From contig OY282353.1 in assembly GCA_958295465.1 (NCBI GenBank), positions 3,959,001 through 4,023,000 of the forward strand: DNA of 64,000 nucleotides, read 5' to 3'. The position numbers and the translations under genes are program-made. Shown piece by piece: positions 62,401 to 64,000 of this stretch (its first letter is position 1; each line of letters opens with the position of its first letter). The notes under the pieces were generated by a model, which had not been told where the DNA came from, made no database searches, and saw only the letters and a list, made by a program, of their open reading frames with translations. The stretch is from an uncultured Gammaproteobacteria bacterium. Its GTDB lineage: Bacteria; Pseudomonadota; Gammaproteobacteria; HK1.

Positions 62401-64000
62401 ATGAAGCTGGCTCGGCGGATCCATGTCGAAACGGAGGGCTCCGGTGTCGCCGAAATCCCTCTGCAGGCGGCATCGCTCGACATCTGGGACGGCAAGTACC
62501 GCCTGAAGAAGCGCGACGGCGCGGTCGTGGATCGCGAGATCGACGAGACCTACCGCCGTGTCGCGCGTGCGATCGCCGACGTCGAGGCCACCGGCGAGCT
62601 ACGCTCGTTCTGGTGCGAGCGCTTCCTGTGGGCGTTGCGACAAGGTGCGGTTCCGGCCGGGCGCATCGTGTCGAATGCGGGGGCGATGGAACACAAGCCG
62701 GCGACGTCGACCATCAACTGCACCGTGTCCGGCACCATTCTCGACTCGATGAACGACATCCTGGACAAGGTCCACGAGGCCGGCCTCACCCTCAAGGCCG
62801 GCTGCGGCATCGGATACGAATTCTCCACCCTGCGGCCCAAGGGCGCGTACGTCACCGGCGCCGGAGCGTACACGTCGGGACCGCTTTCGTTCATGGACAT
62901 CTACGACCGGATGTGCTTCACCGTGTCATCGGCAGGTGGACGCAGGGGGGCGCAGATGGCCACCTTCGACGTCGGCCATCCCGACGTCCTCGATTTCATC
63001 CGCGTCAAACGAGAGGACGGGCGGCTCCGCCAGTTCAACCTCTCGCTGCTCATCACCCGCGAGTTCATGGAGGCGGTTCGCGACGACGCTCAGTGGAAGC
63101 TCGCGTTCCCGCTCATGCCGGTGGAGGTCGAGCACGACGGTGTCGATCTCGACGATCCGGAAGCGGTGGTGTGGCGAAGCTGGCCGGTGAACGACGGCTA
63201 CGTCACCAACCCCTTCGGAAAGGTTGCCTGCCGGGTGTATCGATCCGTGTGGGCTCGACGGATCTGGGACGCCATCATGTCGTCGACGTACGACTTCGCC
63301 GAGCCGGGGTTCATCCTGATCGACGAGATCAACGAGATGAACAACAACTGGTTCTGCGAAAACATCCGCGCGACCAACCCTTGCGGCGAACAACCCCTTC
63401 CGCCGTACGGCTCGTGCCTGCTCGGTTCGATCAACCTCACCCGGTTCGTGCTCGACCCGTTCACGGACCGCGCCCGCTTCGACTGGGAGACCTTCCGCGA
63501 GGTGGTCGCCGTCTTCACCCGGATGCTCGACAACGTCGTGGAGGTCAACGGACTTCCCCTCGATCCCCAGCGCGAGGAGATCATGCGCAAGCGACGCCAC
63601 GGGATGGGCTATCTGGGCCTGGGCTCGACCTTGACGATGCTGTGTCTGAAGTACGGCTCCGATGCGTCGATCGAGTTTACCGGGCAAGTGACGCGCGTGT
63701 TGGCGGTCACCGGCTGGAAGACCTCCCTCTCCCTCAGCCAGGAGAAGGGGCCGGCGCCGCTGATGGAGGAAACCTTCACGGTGACGGCGGAAATGCTCGC
63801 GAAACGCCCGGAAATGGCGCGGGACGGCTTGCGGGTCGGAGACCGGATCAAGGGCAGCCTGCTGCACGCGAGGTACAGCCGCTACATGCAACGGCTTGCC
63901 GAGATCGAGCCCGGGCTCGTCGACGCGCTCGCGGAGCAAGGCGCGCGATTCACCCATCATACGTCGATCGCTCCAACCGGCACGATCTCCCTTTCCCTCG
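62401..64000 (+). CDS. nrdJ: Class II (adenosylcobalamin-dependent) ribonucleotide reductase, 3' part outside window
   Basis: An open frame of at least 533 codons running off the right edge. It reads MKLARRIHVETEGSGVAEIP, then TSTINCTVSGTILDSMNDIL (first redox cysteine), KAGCGIGYEFSTLRPKGAYV and TNPCGEQPLPPYGSCLLGSI, the finger loop with the radical cysteine of class II enzymes. It reduces ribonucleotides using adenosylcobalamin and so works with or without oxygen. Start at 62401 has agggg eight bases ahead; ATG at 62395 is in frame and would overlap a leader frame by 4 bp. No N-terminal ATP cone is seen. Confidence 0.94.
   Translation, partial: MKLARRIHVETEGSGVAEIPLQAASLDIWDGKYRLKKRDGAVVDREIDETYRRVARAIADVEATGELRSFWCERFLWALRQGAVPAGRIVSNAGAMEHKPATSTINCTVSGTILDSMNDILDKVHEAGLTLKAGCGIGYEFSTLRPKGAYVTGAGAYTSGPLSFMDIYDRMCFTVSSAGGRRGAQMATFDVGHPDVLDFIRVKREDGRLRQFNLSLLITREFMEAVRDDAQWKLAFPLMPVEVEHDGVDLDDPEAVVWRSWPVNDGYVTNPFGKVACRVYRSVWARRIWDAIMSSTYDFAEPGFILIDEINEMNNNWFCENIRATNPCGEQPLPPYGSCLLGSINLTRFVLDPFTDRARFDWETFREVVAVFTRMLDNVVEVNGLPLDPQREEIMRKRRHGMGYLGLGSTLTMLCLKYGSDASIEFTGQVTRVLAVTGWKTSLSLSQEKGPAPLMEETFTVTAEMLAKRPEMARDGLRVGDRIKGSLLHARYSRYMQRLAEIEPGLVDALAEQGARFTHHTSIAPTGTISLSL

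Overview
The window is a GC-rich proteobacterial chromosome segment, most likely from an uncultured gammaproteobacterium. The best evidence is the minus-strand block uvrY-like regulator, uvrC, pgsA, tRNA-Gly(GCC), tRNA-Cys(GCA), tRNA-Leu(UAA) at 33372-37261, which keeps the E. coli order uvrY-uvrC-pgsA-glyW-cysT-leuZ. MlaA, TusA, a CysG fusion protein, AcpH and CcmI fit the same placement. Arsenite oxidase, a molybdenum hydroxylase, two LLM-type (F420-type) oxidoreductases and a class II ribonucleotide reductase suggest a metabolically versatile environmental bacterium. I cannot name a genus.

Layout. 0-9.5 kb: NarL-type regulator and convergent cysG; a secreted acidic peptide, a periplasmic rhodanese, a small conserved protein and tusA (sulfur handling); a nucleotidyltransferase gene pair; then a minus-strand cluster of a PYROXD2-like flavoprotein, a split TPP-dependent decarboxylase and two hotdog thioesterases. 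9.6-12.4 kb: a scar of decayed genes (polysaccharide deacetylase end, transposase end, truncated ettA, hipA fragment, parA pseudogene) around an intact mlaA. 12.6-16.2 kb: LLM oxidoreductase, orphan solute-binding protein, two broken genes. 16.4-21.4 kb: UDP-sugar genes (UDP-glucuronate epimerase, two UDP-sugar dehydrogenases, galU). 21.4-31.5 kb: homocysteine methyltransferase, ferredoxin reductase and ferredoxin, moaA, arsenite oxidase aioBA, a pentapeptide-repeat protein and an aquaglyceroporin. 31.7-39.1 kb: amidohydrolase, tRNA/pgsA/uvrC/uvrY block, a composite pseudogene and a LytTR regulator. 39.2-43.3 kb: moaD-like gene and a three-subunit molybdenum hydroxylase. 43.5-52.2 kb: Uma2 nuclease, second LLM enzyme, squalene-synthase-like enzyme, quinone oxidoreductase, TPR protein, gamma carbonic anhydrase, deacetylase and antiporter. 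52.4-56.7 kb: MoxR-DUF58-DUF4381-BatD operon. 57-64 kb: FAD reductase with cyclopropane fatty acid synthase, ccmI, acpH and the start of class II nrdJ.

How genes work together. MoaA makes the first molybdopterin intermediate, which AioA and the CoxL-like protein both need. The aquaglyceroporin next to aioBA could move arsenite. The 16.4-21.4 kb genes convert glucose-1-phosphate to UDP-glucose, UDP-glucuronate and UDP-galacturonate for surface polysaccharide. The most unusual features are a group I intron inside the leuZ-equivalent tRNA-Leu(UAA) gene, a 108-bp tandem repeat starting inside the end of aioB whose two palindromes recur in the molybdenum hydroxylase operon, and a UvrY-like regulator whose receiver has lost three conserved phosphorylation-site residues.
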